Source: Darksidea phi
Lineage: Eukaryota > Ascomycota > Dothideomycetes > Pleosporales > Lentitheciaceae
Reading direction: 5' to 3'
Length of the DNA stretch: 64,000 nucleotides
Assembly: GCA_030770425.1 (NCBI GenBank)
Contig: JASJFT010000097.1
Location: 105,053 to 169,052 of the forward strand
Shown in pieces: positions 23,862-35,366 of the stretch. The notes under the pieces are model-generated. The model saw only the letters and a program-made list of their open reading frames with translations. It had not been told where the DNA came from and made no database searches. Each line of letters begins with the position of its first letter. Positions within the stretch are counted from its first letter, which is position 1. Both the position numbers and the translations under genes were made by a program.

Positions 23862-25287
23862 ATGTATTTACGCGGTAAGTATGAGGGTTACGTCGTTATA
23901 TAGTGTACGTCCGTATTCGGCATTGCATACTTATATATGTGTGTTTTTGCTTATCTGAGTCTTGGTCGCAGTGACGTCTTGGCCTGTTTCGTCTAGTTGT
24001 AGCCGTCCTTTGCAGGCTCTGTGGAAACTGGGGTTTATCTAGCAGCGTCTGCGCCATCAACTCGAGTGCGGGCTGGAGATGAATGTGACCGACTAACTTT
24101 CCGACATTCTCTGGACGATAAGCTGTAGCGGCACTATCAGAGCCAATCCGTAACCCAAGGGTACAAACTGCGTCGCAACCACGAGGCAGTGGCGCTTTGC
24201 TATACATGTGAAACAGTAGGTATTGACACCCCTCTAGAATCAGCTTTGCCGACATCGTACCCCAAACCTCACGTATCTCCTTTGCCCACTCCGGCGATGA
24301 CATCTATCCCGCTGGCACGAACGGTGGCGTATGGGATCTCCAATCAAGGTGCGGGCCGACCCAGTGGTACCGGAAAAGCAAGAGGGACGCACTAGGTGGT
24401 GCTGTGCGTCAACAGAGGGGGTTGTGCCATTCTGCTGATGTGGCGGATAACGATTGGATGTTTCGCTATCCCTCCAGATAACCCTGACAAGCACAGACTC
24501 TTCTTGAGGATAGCCTTTCTACATTTGAAATGGCAATGTGGGGCTTTTGCTAGCACTGTAGGGAGTTATGCATAAAATGCTTGCATCGTCATGGTGAGGT
24601 CGAGCGAAACTCGAATCCGTACAGCTACCCCAAACGTACAACATACCGCAGATGATCTTCAATCCATTCACCCATTTGAAGCTGCCATTGGCGAACCGTA
24701 GCTGAAAGAGTGAGGGGGGTATTGAGTGAATTATCCACAGCAATTGCTGGTTCAGCAAGCCCATTGCGCCGATCACATTCCTCATTTGACGGCTCTCCAC
24801 CCCGCCAAAACTCTACAGTCTAGCAACTCAACCAATTATATTAGGCTTGTAACGGCAAGCAATGGAGCTGTGTCCATTTTGTGCCCGACATCTCCGCACA
24901 TCAGGCGAACACGAGCATGTGCTTTGGTCGGCCCCCTCAGCTCGGTGCAGCGTATTGGGCGGTGGCTGAGCCTTGGCTAGAGTCTTACCACACCACGGTA
25001 CGATGGGACACAGCTAAACCAGCCAAACAAGTAAAAATGCGAGGTCCGATCTCCGCCTGGTTGCCTACTTTGGGATCGTAGCGTCGAATTGAGGGGAACT
25101 GTTGTGCTCGTGGTCGTCAGCTTAGTGCTCGATAGGCGTTCAGCCTCAGTTACACAGGCTTGGGTTCGGCTGCCAGTGGCGGCTTTTCACATTCTTATAA
25201 CCTTCTATTCGTCTCTCCGAATTTTTCTCGAATCTAGTCATTGCATCTGATCTCGTCGTTTGAAAAAAAAAGAGTGGTGAAGAGAAA
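23862..25287. other. Intergenic region
   Basis: No supported gene in about 1.4 kb. It contains one copy of the short dispersed repeat at 24218-24262. The last 30 bases before 25288 include an A-rich tract leading to the start codon. Confidence 0.45.
24218..24262 (+). repeat. Dispersed short repeat, long copy
   Basis: GGTATTGACACCCCTCTAGA followed by ATCAGCTTTGCCGACATCGT and ACC. The left part matches the copies at 7401 and 7511. The right part (AGCTTTGCCGAC.TCGTACC) is the reverse complement of the segments at 5715 and 5824. This copy shows that the two kinds of segment belong to one element with GGTA...TACC ends. Confidence 0.6.
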
Positions 25288-27125
25288 ATGACTGACGACC
25301 ATCCTTGGGGGAGACGCCTCATCATCTGCTGCGACGGCACCTGGCAGTCCAGCGTCAGTACCCAGGACAATGTCCCTTCTAATGTCACCAAGCTGTGCCG
25401 TGTCATAGCGCGCATCGGAACCGATAGAAACGACCCGAAGAAGAAGTGGCACCAACTTGTGTACTACGATAGCGGCATCGGTACTGGAAACTTGAGCGGA
25501 TCCGAAGCAAAACGCCAGGGCGGAACTGGAGCAGGGTTGGCAGAAAACGTCATCGAAGCGTATAACTTCATCGTCCTAAACTACGAGGCTGGCGATGAGA
25601 TCTTCTGCTTTGGGTTCTCGAGGGGAGCTTACACCGCGCGTGCTGTAGCTGGTCTAGTCACCGATATCGGCGTCATTAAGCCCATCGATATGCAGCTCTT
25701 TCCGCAAATCTATCGCGCATACATGTCGAATGATGAAGGGCTGCCCTTCCGCGAGACACAGGCATGGAAGGAGTTCGTGGATGGAAAATTGACCAAGAAG
25801 GGGACAGAGCTGAGCAAGATTGAGAGCATCAAAGACCGGGCGGAGGCCTGGGAAATCTCTCCTCATCATGAGATGGTGCCTCCTGAAGCTAGCCGCAAGG
25901 TCAAGGTTGTGGGTGTTTGGGATACAGTGGGAAGCTTGGGTGTGCCAGATGTGGCTTGGTTCGACTTTGCCAATCTAAGGACGAAATATGGTTTCCATAA
26001 CGTGAAGCTGGGCGAGCGTGAGTTGGCGGACAACCGTTTGAAGGACGTCGAGCTGATAAAGATCAGACATTGAGCACGCATACCATGCTTTGGCTCTCGA
26101 CGAACGCCGCAAGGCCTTCCGTCCCACGCTGTGGTACATACCAAACGAACTCCTGACGCGATTCGCGAAAGAAGGCAAACGCATCCCCGAGCTGAAGCAG
26201 GTCTGGTTTCCGGGCGTCCATATCAATTCTGGTGGAGGTTCCGATGACGCCATTACCGAGATGAAGGGTGATCTGGAAAGTAAGTTGATATTCGGATATG
26301 GTAATGAACCAACATCTAACAGGTGTCCTAGTGCTCTCTACAGCAACGTTCACATGGATGTTGCAATGCGTCTCGCCCCACTTGACCATCGATCCAGCCG
26401 CCTTCTACGCCTGGTCGAACCAATATCAGCGCTGGTTGGCTCGCATTCGTTACTCATGCACTTACCATCACGCCACTTTGCTCGACAAGGTCAAGTCAAA
26501 CTTACCCACAATCCCTCTGATCAATCCAGGCACCAACCCTCTCACACCCCCTCCACGCGATCCCCCACACTCCCATGCCAACTTCGACTACGGATGGGGC
26601 TTAGGTCCAATCGTCGATTCCTATGGCGGCATGTACAGACTCGCGGGCGCGGTGCCCAGAGTACCAGGGCACTGCCAGGCCGAGATCTACGACCACGAAA
26701 GCGCCGAAGCCAAACTCGACGACATCAACAAATACGGTTCAACGCACGAGTACATCCACCCCATCTGCGAATACCGCCGCCTTGTCCGTGGCCGGGAGGA
26801 TAATTCGCCTCTCAGCGACTTCACACGCAAGTTCGAGCCAACCAACGGTGCCGCGAAAGGCAGGTTCTGGTGGTACAAGGACGGTGAGACGAAGGGTTTG
26901 CCCGAGTGGGTCATCCTGGAACATGGCAAGTATGGCGGCGTGGACTTGGATGGATGTGGGAAGGGGGAGATCAATTTCGAGCGGAGTTGGTATGAGGCCT
27001 GTGAGATGACGGAGAAGACACTGGGGGTGCTGAAAAAGGCCGGATACGAGAAGGATTTCTTGAGCAAGGTGGATGAGACGATCGACTTTGGCGTTGGGGA
27101 AAAGGAGGGGTGGGTGTATCCCTGA
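25288..27125 (+). CDS. DUF2235 alpha/beta hydrolase (Tle1-like phospholipase domain)
   Basis: Exons 25288-26017, 26067-26279 and 26323-27125 give 581 residues. The N-terminus RLIICCDGTWQSS, the YYDSGIGTG motif, the nucleophile elbow GFSRGAYTAR (serine at about residue 111) and VVGVWDTVGSLGVP are the defining blocks of DUF2235, the T6SS Tle1-like phospholipase fold. EHAYHALALDERRKAF arises only when intron 1 is spliced at the CAG at 26066. The C-terminal third (DYGWGLGPIVDSYGGMYRLAG and following) is usual in fungal members. In bacteria related enzymes hydrolyse phospholipids; the fungal role is unknown. No signal peptide or membrane span is seen. The whole gene is intact. Confidence 0.92.
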
Positions 27126-27303
27126 GAGTGGTCCCTTGAGGGTTAGGGAAGCAAAGGTGATTTGACTGACAAATTGCGGATAATGAGAGCCGTACACGCA
27201 GGGTCCGTTTTCCAGCGGGATCCTTCTAATGATATGTTTGTTCAGCATCTGCCAATCGTTGGGAGGCTTCTTCCAAATCTCGGCGTCTTTTTCGCGCTTC
27301 AAG

Positions 27304-28340
27304 ATGGCAGCAGAAGTGAATGGTCGTGTCGCGGTCGCGCGCTCTCTCTACCCCAGCCGAAGCGCAAGCGCCGACCCCAACCATGACGTAGCGCGAGCAG
27401 AACACCAACCGTCATTGGATGCTTCATCTATCCTCTTCAGCTCTCATCTCCCTTCATCTACACCCCGCCCTTACACTCGATCCCGCGTGACCGACACCTT
27501 GTCCAGCCTCGTGCGCGAGGTTGTCGCCGCTGTTCCCCGCTACCCAAGAAGCCCAAGACATTCACCGCCAGCTCGACACAGGCGCTCGCTTGCAATCCCG
27601 AAGCAAACACCTCTGCAGCCTCGGGAAAAGACCCTGCAGCGGGGAGCGAGCGGCACTCAGGCTCCGAGGAGGAGAGCTGCGATGGCCTTTGTAGCCAGGT
27701 CGAGACGTCTTCCTCTCCAACCGGATCATTCACGCCGCCCATCCCAATCCGTGATCCTCGTCACCACCAACGCGTCGGTGAAGGACCCCCCTCCCCTCCG
27801 GCGACCCCTGAGCACGGGCCCGCTCCTAATCTCGTACCTGCAGCGCCGAACCGCTAGCCCAACCGCTTTTAACATTTCACTTGCAGAGCACCGGTCGCTC
27901 ATTGCAATATGCCATCGCGCCATCGATTGACTCCTCGACGGCGCGGGCAGATGACCACTACTTCAATGATGCGAACATCCGAACTGTGCAAGGAGAACCG
28001 CTCATCATTGAATATGAATCTTCGTTCGAAAAAATTGCTACAACCCCAAGCTGCCGCGCGCAAGCCGTTGCGAAGTCCAAGAGCTCAAGCCGACCAAGGA
28101 TGCCTTTCGATTCTAGGCACGGCCAATTGTGTCGTTGTTGTGCTGGGGTAGTGCAGCGACTGGCCTGTCAGGAGAAATTGGCGTTGAACATGCTAGCATC
28201 AGCCTAACTGCAAATCGCTCACGCCGCTACCAAAACGGCATACCTCGAGGCTCTTTCCCCAGACGGTTCATTTCAGAGTGCACCCGCGGTGTACATCATG
28301 GTCTGCTCGAGCCGTCGCAAGCGCCGTGCATTCACGCCTT
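27304..28340 (+). pseudogene. Unrecognised gene, probably broken
   Basis: Coding-like sequence runs in order but not in one frame. A frame from an ATG at 27304 reads through RSRVTDTLSSLVREVVAAVP. From about 27545 the coherent text moves to another frame: KKPKTFTASSTQA, SGSEEESCDGLCSQVETS and TPPIPIRD, then EHGPAPNL. A good intron (GTACCT...TTTTAAC...TTGCAG, about 27835-27886) then leads to STGRSLQYAIAPSIDSS, EPLIIEYESSFEKIA and EKLALNMLASA. A TAA at about 28205 interrupts before LQIAHAATKTAYLEALSPD. The TAA would be CAA with one C-to-T change. I do not recognise the protein; it looks like a Ser/Pro-rich regulatory or nuclear protein. A gene with further introns is the alternative. Confidence 0.35.
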
Positions 28341-28606
28341 AAGCCCTTTCCGATCCGGCCTCCTCGGTGGCTCATTTGCGCGCGTGGACCCCTATCGCCG
28401 TTGCAAGGGTCATGGGCTGTCAAAACCAGCTCAAATGCCGCTGTGTTTGTCGGTTTGCGCAAGGCTTTTTCGTACGCCCACAGTCTCGCACACTCAAGTC
28501 CTGGCCTATGTGCCCTAGTCACTCGTTTTACCTTTACGCCTCTTTACACTAATACTTGTCACTCGTTTACTCGCGTATAACAATATAATCACTACCAAAA
28601 CACAAA

Positions 28607-30027
28607 ATGAAGGTTGGAATCGTTGCTGCTTCGGCAGCACTTATCGGCTCGGTTGCTGCGAGCGCCCACAAGGCCCATGCTGGACTTCACCTTCGCCGTG
28701 GTGATTACGCCGCGGAGGAATCCTGTGTTGTGTTCACCAAGACCGTTTACGTAACCGCCAGCCCTGGTACGTGTTTCGATATTTGACAGAGAATGTGTCC
28801 AACTTGTGGAGGCTTAATGATAGAATCTGAACTGACACGTGCCCAGTCCCAGAGTTGGCTCCCAACACCACTGAGGCCTACGTACCAGCTCCTGTTCCTG
28901 AAACAACTACTCTTGCATACTCTCCTTCCCCGATCCATGAGACGACCGAGAAGCCCGCAGCGCCGTCCTCCATGAGCGAGTATGTCCCAGTGCCCGCGCC
29001 AACCTCGGAGAAGCCCGCGGCGCCGTCCTCCAAGAGCGAATATGTCCCAGTACCCGCGCCAACCTCGGAGAAGCCCATACCGACTTCTCACAAGCCTACC
29101 CCGACTTCATATGAGCCCGCCCCGACTTCCTCCAAAGAGGCGGAGAAACCCAAGCCCAGCAAGCCCGCAAGCGGCGGTTACGGCTCCCACATCACGCCTA
29201 ATGGTCAAAAGTGGTCCCTCACTTATACCCCTTATGCCGATAACGGTGACTGCAGGGAGGACAGCGTGATCAAGTCCGATATCGCCAAGATTGCCAAATG
29301 GGGCTACAGTACTATCCGTGTCTACAGCGTAGACTGTGGCGTCTTCGAATCGGTTGTGCCCGCCGCCGAGGCGAACGGCCTCAAAATCATTTACGGCGTT
29401 TACCTAGACTCCGCCAACGGTCCCGACTCTCCTGCCGCCAACGAGCAGCTCCACGCCATAATCGACAATGCGTCCAAGGATAGCACCGCCATGATCATCA
29501 TCGGTAACGAGTACGTTTTCAACGGTGGCTCGATGACTGCTCTCGTCTCCTACGTCAAGAAGGCCAGAGAGATGATCTACGCCGCCGGGTTCCCCTCAGG
29601 CGTCGCCGTCACCACCACCGAGACTGTGGGCACCATGGAGATCCCAGGCAACGAGATCATCTGCGAAGCACTAGATGTCTTGACCGTTCAGATTCATCCC
29701 TTCTTCGACTACAACACCGAAGCCAGCCATGCCGGTGACTTTGCGCTTACCCAGCTTGAGAAGGCTGCTAAAGTTTGCCCGGAGGCGGCGGCCAAGGGTA
29801 AATACATCACTGAAATTGGATGGCCGCACGGTGGATCTCAAAATGGCAAGGCTGTCGCTAGCCCGGCAGAGCAGGTGAAGGCTATCAAGAGCATTGTTGA
29901 GAAGGTTGGTGATATCGCTTGCCTTTTGAGCTATGAGGATGATGGGTGGAAGTCCAAGTTCGGCGCCTCTGACAAGTTCGGTGTCGAGACCAAGTTCGGT
30001 TGCGGAGACGTTGTTGCCAACTTGTAA
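28607..30027 (+). CDS. Secreted GH17 beta-1,3-glucanase/glucosidase with repeat linker
   Basis: Exons 28607-28766 and 28847-30027 give 446 residues. A signal peptide (MKVGIVAASAALIGSVAASA) is followed by a Pro/Ser/Thr/Glu linker to about residue 160. It includes two 20-residue units of the form EKPAAPSS-x-SEYVPVPAP-TS encoded by a 60-base tandem repeat. The GH17 domain fills about residues 165-446: WSLTYTPYADNGDC, STIRVYSVDC, the acid/base glutamate in IIGNEY (E275) and the nucleophile in ITEIGWP (E376). Such enzymes act on cell-wall beta-1,3-glucan. No GPI signal is evident at the C-terminus, so it is probably wall-associated through the linker or freely secreted. Confidence 0.92.
28948..29067 (+). 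repeat. 60-bp in-frame tandem repeat in the GH17 linker
   Basis: Two 60-base units (28948-29007 and 29008-29067) differ at a few positions, for example an ATG/AAG codon. A partial third unit begins at 29068. The repeat codes a flexible spacer. Confidence 0.85.
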
Positions 30028-30870
30028 GCGTTACCGCTTGGGACTTGGAAGAGAAGGGGTAGCCTGATCATAAGAACCTGTTTTCTCAATTATGGTCCCT
30101 TACGTTGATGTGTTTACGTTTTTTGTGCATCTGTCTGCATGATCTCTTGTATGTTGATGCGGCGGCGGCTGTTCTTGTACAGGGGTTGTAGTACTGTATT
30201 TAGTGTTTAATTGCAAATCGTTATTACCGATATGTACATCGTGGTATGCCTAGTATAGATTACCGCTAGTCATCCGCGAAACGACTGCGAAAGCGAACCG
30301 GCAAGGTTTTTCTCTTTGCACCAATTAACATTGCGGGATTCTAGACGTCCCTTTGTGGTACTTAGAGGGATGTTGTTATATAGCGCACGTGTTAGTCGGC
30401 TGTCCGAGAACTCTAGAGTGATGTTAGATAGACGTCCTATGAGTTTCTTTCACTCGAGCGAGTTTAGTTGTCCGGGTGTACGTTACAAGTGTAGTAAGTG
30501 GTAATCGTAAAACTCTCGTGTTCCGAGCAATTTTCTTTTAAACTTTCCTTTACTTTGCACATTGATATTATGGCTCCGGATTCCGGTATTGTTCCACTGC
30601 TCTGTTGTCGTGATGATGTCGTTGCAAAACTTACAGTAGTGACAATAGCAGAGGTAATGAAATCACTTCTGTTTAACCATCGGCCTCCATCTCCAGCAGA
30701 ACTTGCTAATGATAAATGCTATTTTACTTTTGACAAGCTGGCTCAACCTAATTTATTCGATCGACTCGCTTGCACACTCGCTCTCTACGCGATACTTGCG
30801 AACACGAACAGCCCGAACAGTGTCGAACCTCATACCACACCTTCTCAGCCTACAGACGCCGTTAATCGCT

Positions 30871-31683
30871 ATGTCGACGTCCGACCCCAACCGCCACCCT
30901 AACTCTACCGAAAACACGAACAACAACAAACTAAAAAGTATCAAAGAGATGTTAAAAACATTCGGCAAGCGTAAAGGAGGGGAGAACGACGAAGAAATTA
31001 AGGTCGCAAAGGCAACGCAGTGGCGTACATCATCTCACAACATCAGTACCCTAGAGCGCCTCGCGGCACCAGATCTAGGTGATGACGGATGGGGCGAGAG
31101 GAGTTGGCAAAAGCTGCGGCCGAACCACAAGCAACAAGTCGAAATTCAGGACCACCTTTTCGAGCCTTCACGTCAGTCCGGCAATGGTGCAAACACATCG
31201 TCACAGCGCTTCTCAACGCAAACGCGATCCACTTCTACGCGGGGCCTGTACAACTTCGGCAACGAAGCAAGTCTCTCCCCATCGCCATCTCCCAATACCC
31301 TTCAAAACCCCCACAATCAGTCCACACCACCGCGCAGTACCCTACGAGGAAGTGCATCCTACACACCCCAACACACACCTCCGGCAACCCGTACCCGCAC
31401 CACGCCGTCCCGCAGAACAACTTCAGTCAGCTCAGGCGCCAGCTCGCAGACGCAAAACATGAGCACATATAGAACGCCTTCGGGCAGCTCTTTCACGTCC
31501 CAAGGCGTCAATGTACGCGCACTTCCGAAACGGGGAACGGCTTCGAGTGGTAGCTCCGATTATACGAAGCAGGGTGTTAGGGTCGCTGGCGATGGATATG
31601 TGGGAAAGTGGAAGGATCCGAAGAAGAAGGTGGAGGGTGAGGTTTGGAAGGGGCATCCTGCGTTGCAGCCGAGGCCGTCGTAG
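30871..31683 (+). CDS. Ser/Thr-rich hypothetical protein
   Basis: A single exon from ATG 30871 to TAG 31683 gives 270 residues. It opens with MSTSDPNRHP and a lysine-rich segment (LKSIKEMLKTFGKRKGG). WRTSSHNISTLERLAAPD and GDDGWGERSWQKL follow, then a long low-complexity Ser/Thr/Pro/Gln region and a conserved-looking basic end with TSQGVNVRALPKRG and YTKQGVRVAGDGYVGKWKDP. The paired QGVxVR motifs suggest real constraint. No signal peptide, membrane span or named domain. The frame stays open upstream, so a farther start cannot be excluded, but the composition changes at 30871. Confidence 0.6.
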   Translation: MSTSDPNRHPNSTENTNNNKLKSIKEMLKTFGKRKGGENDEEIKVAKATQWRTSSHNISTLERLAAPDLGDDGWGERSWQKLRPNHKQQVEIQDHLFEPSRQSGNGANTSSQRFSTQTRSTSTRGLYNFGNEASLSPSPSPNTLQNPHNQSTPPRSTLRGSASYTPQHTPPATRTRTTPSRRTTSVSSGASSQTQNMSTYRTPSGSSFTSQGVNVRALPKRGTASSGSSDYTKQGVRVAGDGYVGKWKDPKKKVEGEVWKGHPALQPRPS

Positions 31684-32609
31684 GGGGGATGTGTTGGAGG
31701 GGGGAGGGGGTTTAGTAGGGATTGGAGATATCTTGAGCTCAGAAATTTGTGGGTGGTGATGGAGGGTGGGATTAGGGAGGGTGGAAGGAACAAAGCGAAG
31801 GAGGTAATGAATTGTATAGCAAGCTATTTACCAGTTTAAACAGAGATACCGTGACAAATGGTGTCACAAAGTAGCCTTGCACTTTTTCAATCGCTTGAAA
31901 AGACCATCCATGATGCAGTTGTTGAACTTCTGCTTGGTAATGAAAAGTGAGCGTAGACGACCAAAAGGATTCAGGATTCAAGCAATGCTTTCCACGTCAC
32001 GCGAATTATAGTGGCTAGATAACAGACATGTGTTATTGCTGTATTGGAAGTTTGGAAGTCTTGGTACAGAATACCTAAGATAGAAATTATTTACGAAGGT
32101 AGAGGTGCTTATAGTCTCATTTTAGATATGTAAAATATCCCTGCGAAGAAGGGACGAAAAAGTGCAGTAAACAATACGCTAGTAAATTCGATCAAGACAA
32201 TAGATCGTGGCACTGAACCTTTAGTATAGTTGAGTTCTGCAATTATATTAGAGCCCGCGAGGTGCAGCCCCGGACTAAAGAGAATAGTCGCAGCACCATT
32301 CAGCTTGTGAAACTTTAGAACCAGTCTCTTGAAAGTCCGTTCTGAGATATTAGAAGGTGGTGAGCGGCTTGAAAACCATCTAGCTAGGAACTGTGTAGGT
32401 TGCTTACGGCTACTATGCTGCTTTACATGTAAGACTAGTCGGATGTAAGCAGTCCACTATATCCGACTTGGACACTCCTTGGCAGTCGAAGGACTGTCTT
32501 TGCGGAGGTAAAAGTCGGTCAACTCCGATCATTCGTGTATAAAAGACAGAAAGAGAGCTGGTCGACTTCATTTCTTTAAACTTTGTGATATCGTTGTCTC
32601 CAAGTTACA
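31684..32609. other. Intergenic region
   Basis: No gene supported. A TATA-like GTATAAAAGAC at about 32537 lies 70 bases before the GMC oxidoreductase start and is a plausible core promoter. Confidence 0.45.
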
Positions 32610-34695
32610 ATGATGCTGGTAGCTCTTCCACTCGCCTTTCTCATTGCAAGCGCGTGCGCGCAAAACATGGAATATGAATACGTTGTTATTGGATCGGGAC
32701 CCGGCGGAGGTCCGCTTGCGTACGTTTGATAACTTGCTAAAGAGAGTATGCTAACCCCGATAGTGCCAATCTTGCTCGAGCAGGACATTCCGTCTTTCTC
32801 ATAGAAGCAGGAGAAGATCATGGAGACTCCCGGCTGCAACGCATGCCTGCCTTGTATGTTTCCACAACATCCAAGAAGAAATACTTGTACAGATGCGCTG
32901 ACTATTATTCAAAGCGCTGATGCCGTTGCTGAAGACCCAACAATGTCGTGGGAATTCTTTGTGGACCATTACGAGGATAACGAGCAAGCGTACCGAGACA
33001 CCAAATACACGTGGCGCACCGTCAACAACACCTACTACGTCGGCACCAGCCCGCCCGAAGGCTCTACGCCCCTTGGCATCCTGTATCCTCGCGCGGGTAC
33101 GCTAGGTGGCTGCGGCAACCACAATGCTTTGAACCTTGCCCTTCCACCAGACAATGACTGGGAACACATTGCGAACTTGACTGGAGATCCAAGCTGGAAT
33201 GCAGATACGATGCGGGGCTACTTTGAGCAGATTGAGAACAATCAATATATCAGTAGTAACGGGACTGAGGCTAAGGGACATGGATTTGATGGATGGCTGG
33301 GAGTACGTTGACTGCCGAATAACTCCGCTGTATACTGCATTAGGAGCTAATAAAACATAGGCCAATCGCAACCAGATCGGTCTCTTCGACAACCAGGCAG
33401 GGTTCATACAGCACCTCCAATGGTTGTTCTGCGCGATTGGAATCAATTGCCCTAACAGCACCGAAGCAACTTACGAGCTCTTGCAACGCGACCTAAATCG
33501 CATCGACCGAGACCGATACGAACAATCCCACTTATACCAGATTCCTCTACACTATGATGGCATGCGGCGAAGGAGCAGTTCACAAACCTACCTCCGCGAT
33601 ACCATCAACGAGCTAAACCAAGATGACACACAGCGATATCCCTTAACAATCAGCACGAACTCTCTTGCTACCCGAGTGCTCTTCGATACTTCGGAAGAGA
33701 CTCCCCGTGCCACAGGCGTAGCGTACCTCCAGGGGCAAGCCCTCTACAGAGCTGATAAGCGCAACAACGGCCTCCAGGTCGGACGACCCTTCAAGGTAAC
33801 AGCGACGCGCGAAGTCATCGTCTCCGGCGGTGCTTTCAACACGCCCCAAATACTCAAGCTAAGTGGTATTGGTCCCCGAGATGAACTTGAAAGCTTTAAT
33901 ATTCCCGTCGTCAAGGAGTTGCCAGCGGTTGGGGCAAACCTCCAGGACAACTACGAAGCAGGTGTCCATGTAGAAGCGTCAACACCCCATGGCGACCTTT
34001 TTCAGAATTGCACACGCCTCGCTCCTGGAGATCCATGCTTCAGGGAGTGGGACGAGCACGGCACCGGCCCGTACGGTTTGGGCGCCGCACCGGCAGCTAT
34101 GCTGTATCGCTCCAGCGTGAGCGAAAACAACGACACTGACCTCTTTCTGTTCGGTGGCGCAGGCTTGCTCTTCGAAGGTTACTACCCCGGTTTTTCAACA
34201 TCTGGTGCCCCATTAAACTCATCTTTCTGGTCCGTCGTCAAAATGCAATATCAAAACCGCGCCGGCACCGTGCGCCTACGGTCTGCGGACCCGCAAGATA
34301 TGCCTATCATCAACTTCAACTATTTCGCGGAGGGCCGAGAACACGATCTTCAAGCGCTCCGAGAAGGGTTACAGTTTGTGCTCGATGTTTACAATAGCAC
34401 GCCGAGTCCGTACGGACCGTACAAGGTCATCGCGCCTGATCCGAGCATCGACATCGATCAGGCTATTATGGACCAGGCGTTTTCACATCATGCGCAATCG
34501 AGCTGTGCTATTGGCATAAGTGCGACGGACTCTTGTGTGGATTCGAGGTTTCGCGTTCATGGCGTTGATGCGTTGAGGATCGTTGATGCGAGTGTGTTCC
34601 CAAGAGCGATGGGTGGGTTTCCTATCTTGCCGACCTTTTTGATTAGCACGAAAGCGTCGGATGTCATATTGCGGGATGCTGAAAGCCAGTATTGA
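32610..34695 (+). CDS. Secreted GMC oxidoreductase (FAD-dependent)
   Basis: Exons 32610-32719, 32764-32853, 32915-33302 and 33361-34695 give 640 residues. A signal peptide (MMLVALPLAFLIASACAQ) precedes the FAD Rossmann motif VVIGSGPGGGPLAANLA, completed across intron 1, with the acidic end of the fold in FLIEAGED. The GMC signatures follow: PRAGTLGGCGNHNALN, then GAFNTPQILKLSGIGP. The C-terminal active-site region has HHAQSSCAIG and RVHGVDALRIVDASVFP ending in a PTFLISTKASD helix. N-glycosylation sites (NNT, NGT, NST) fit secretion. The family covers glucose, aryl-alcohol and choline oxidases and cellobiose dehydrogenases; the substrate is not evident. Confidence 0.93.
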
Positions 34696-35366
34696 AGGAT
34701 AGAGGACAAAGGCAAAGTTCTGGCTACCGTGGTGGGATAAAGCAACGGACTAGGTTGATGTATGAGCTCTTCACGCTCGTATACGCTCCTTTTGTAACTC
34801 GCATAGACGTCCACTTGATTAAGCTAACATCTTACAAAATTTTGAGGTTCAGCAAAAGAAAGCCAGAAGGCCCAGGCCAAAGCCATCGAAACATGCAATC
34901 CAGCCAAATAGCATATTATCAATGTTATAGAGCCTAGAGCATAATCCAAGCATTTGAGTCGTCGAATCGACAAGGAGAACAGCACATGAAAAGGCGTGCG
35001 TTTCCGTTCGAGTGCTCTAGTTACCAGAACGACGATCATCGGAGCTTGAGATCAAACTCCAGATTTCCAATCAGTAATTTAATGGTACGAAGCTTTGAGA
35101 TCCACCGGTCCGCACTACATATTCGTGCGTTCTGAACTGTTCAAGAACCCCCACAGGATGGCTATCATAGGGCCCTCGGTTCGTGTTCTTTCGGTTTGGA
35201 GGGCAGAATAGCGCCAGGGGTCGAAGTCGAAATCGAAATCAAATGCCACGGCACATCGCACACATGAGAAGGTTAGGAACACTTTTTTTAAACTCTCTAC
35301 ATTACGACAACCATGGCGCCTTTCATCTTCCACCCTCGAGCCAAAAGACGAAAAGAAGACGAGCAT

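Noticed and set aside
15386..34695. Possible secondary-metabolite or carbohydrate gene cluster
   Set aside because: No backbone enzyme (PKS, NRPS, terpene cyclase) and no pathway regulator is present; the genes are functionally unrelated.
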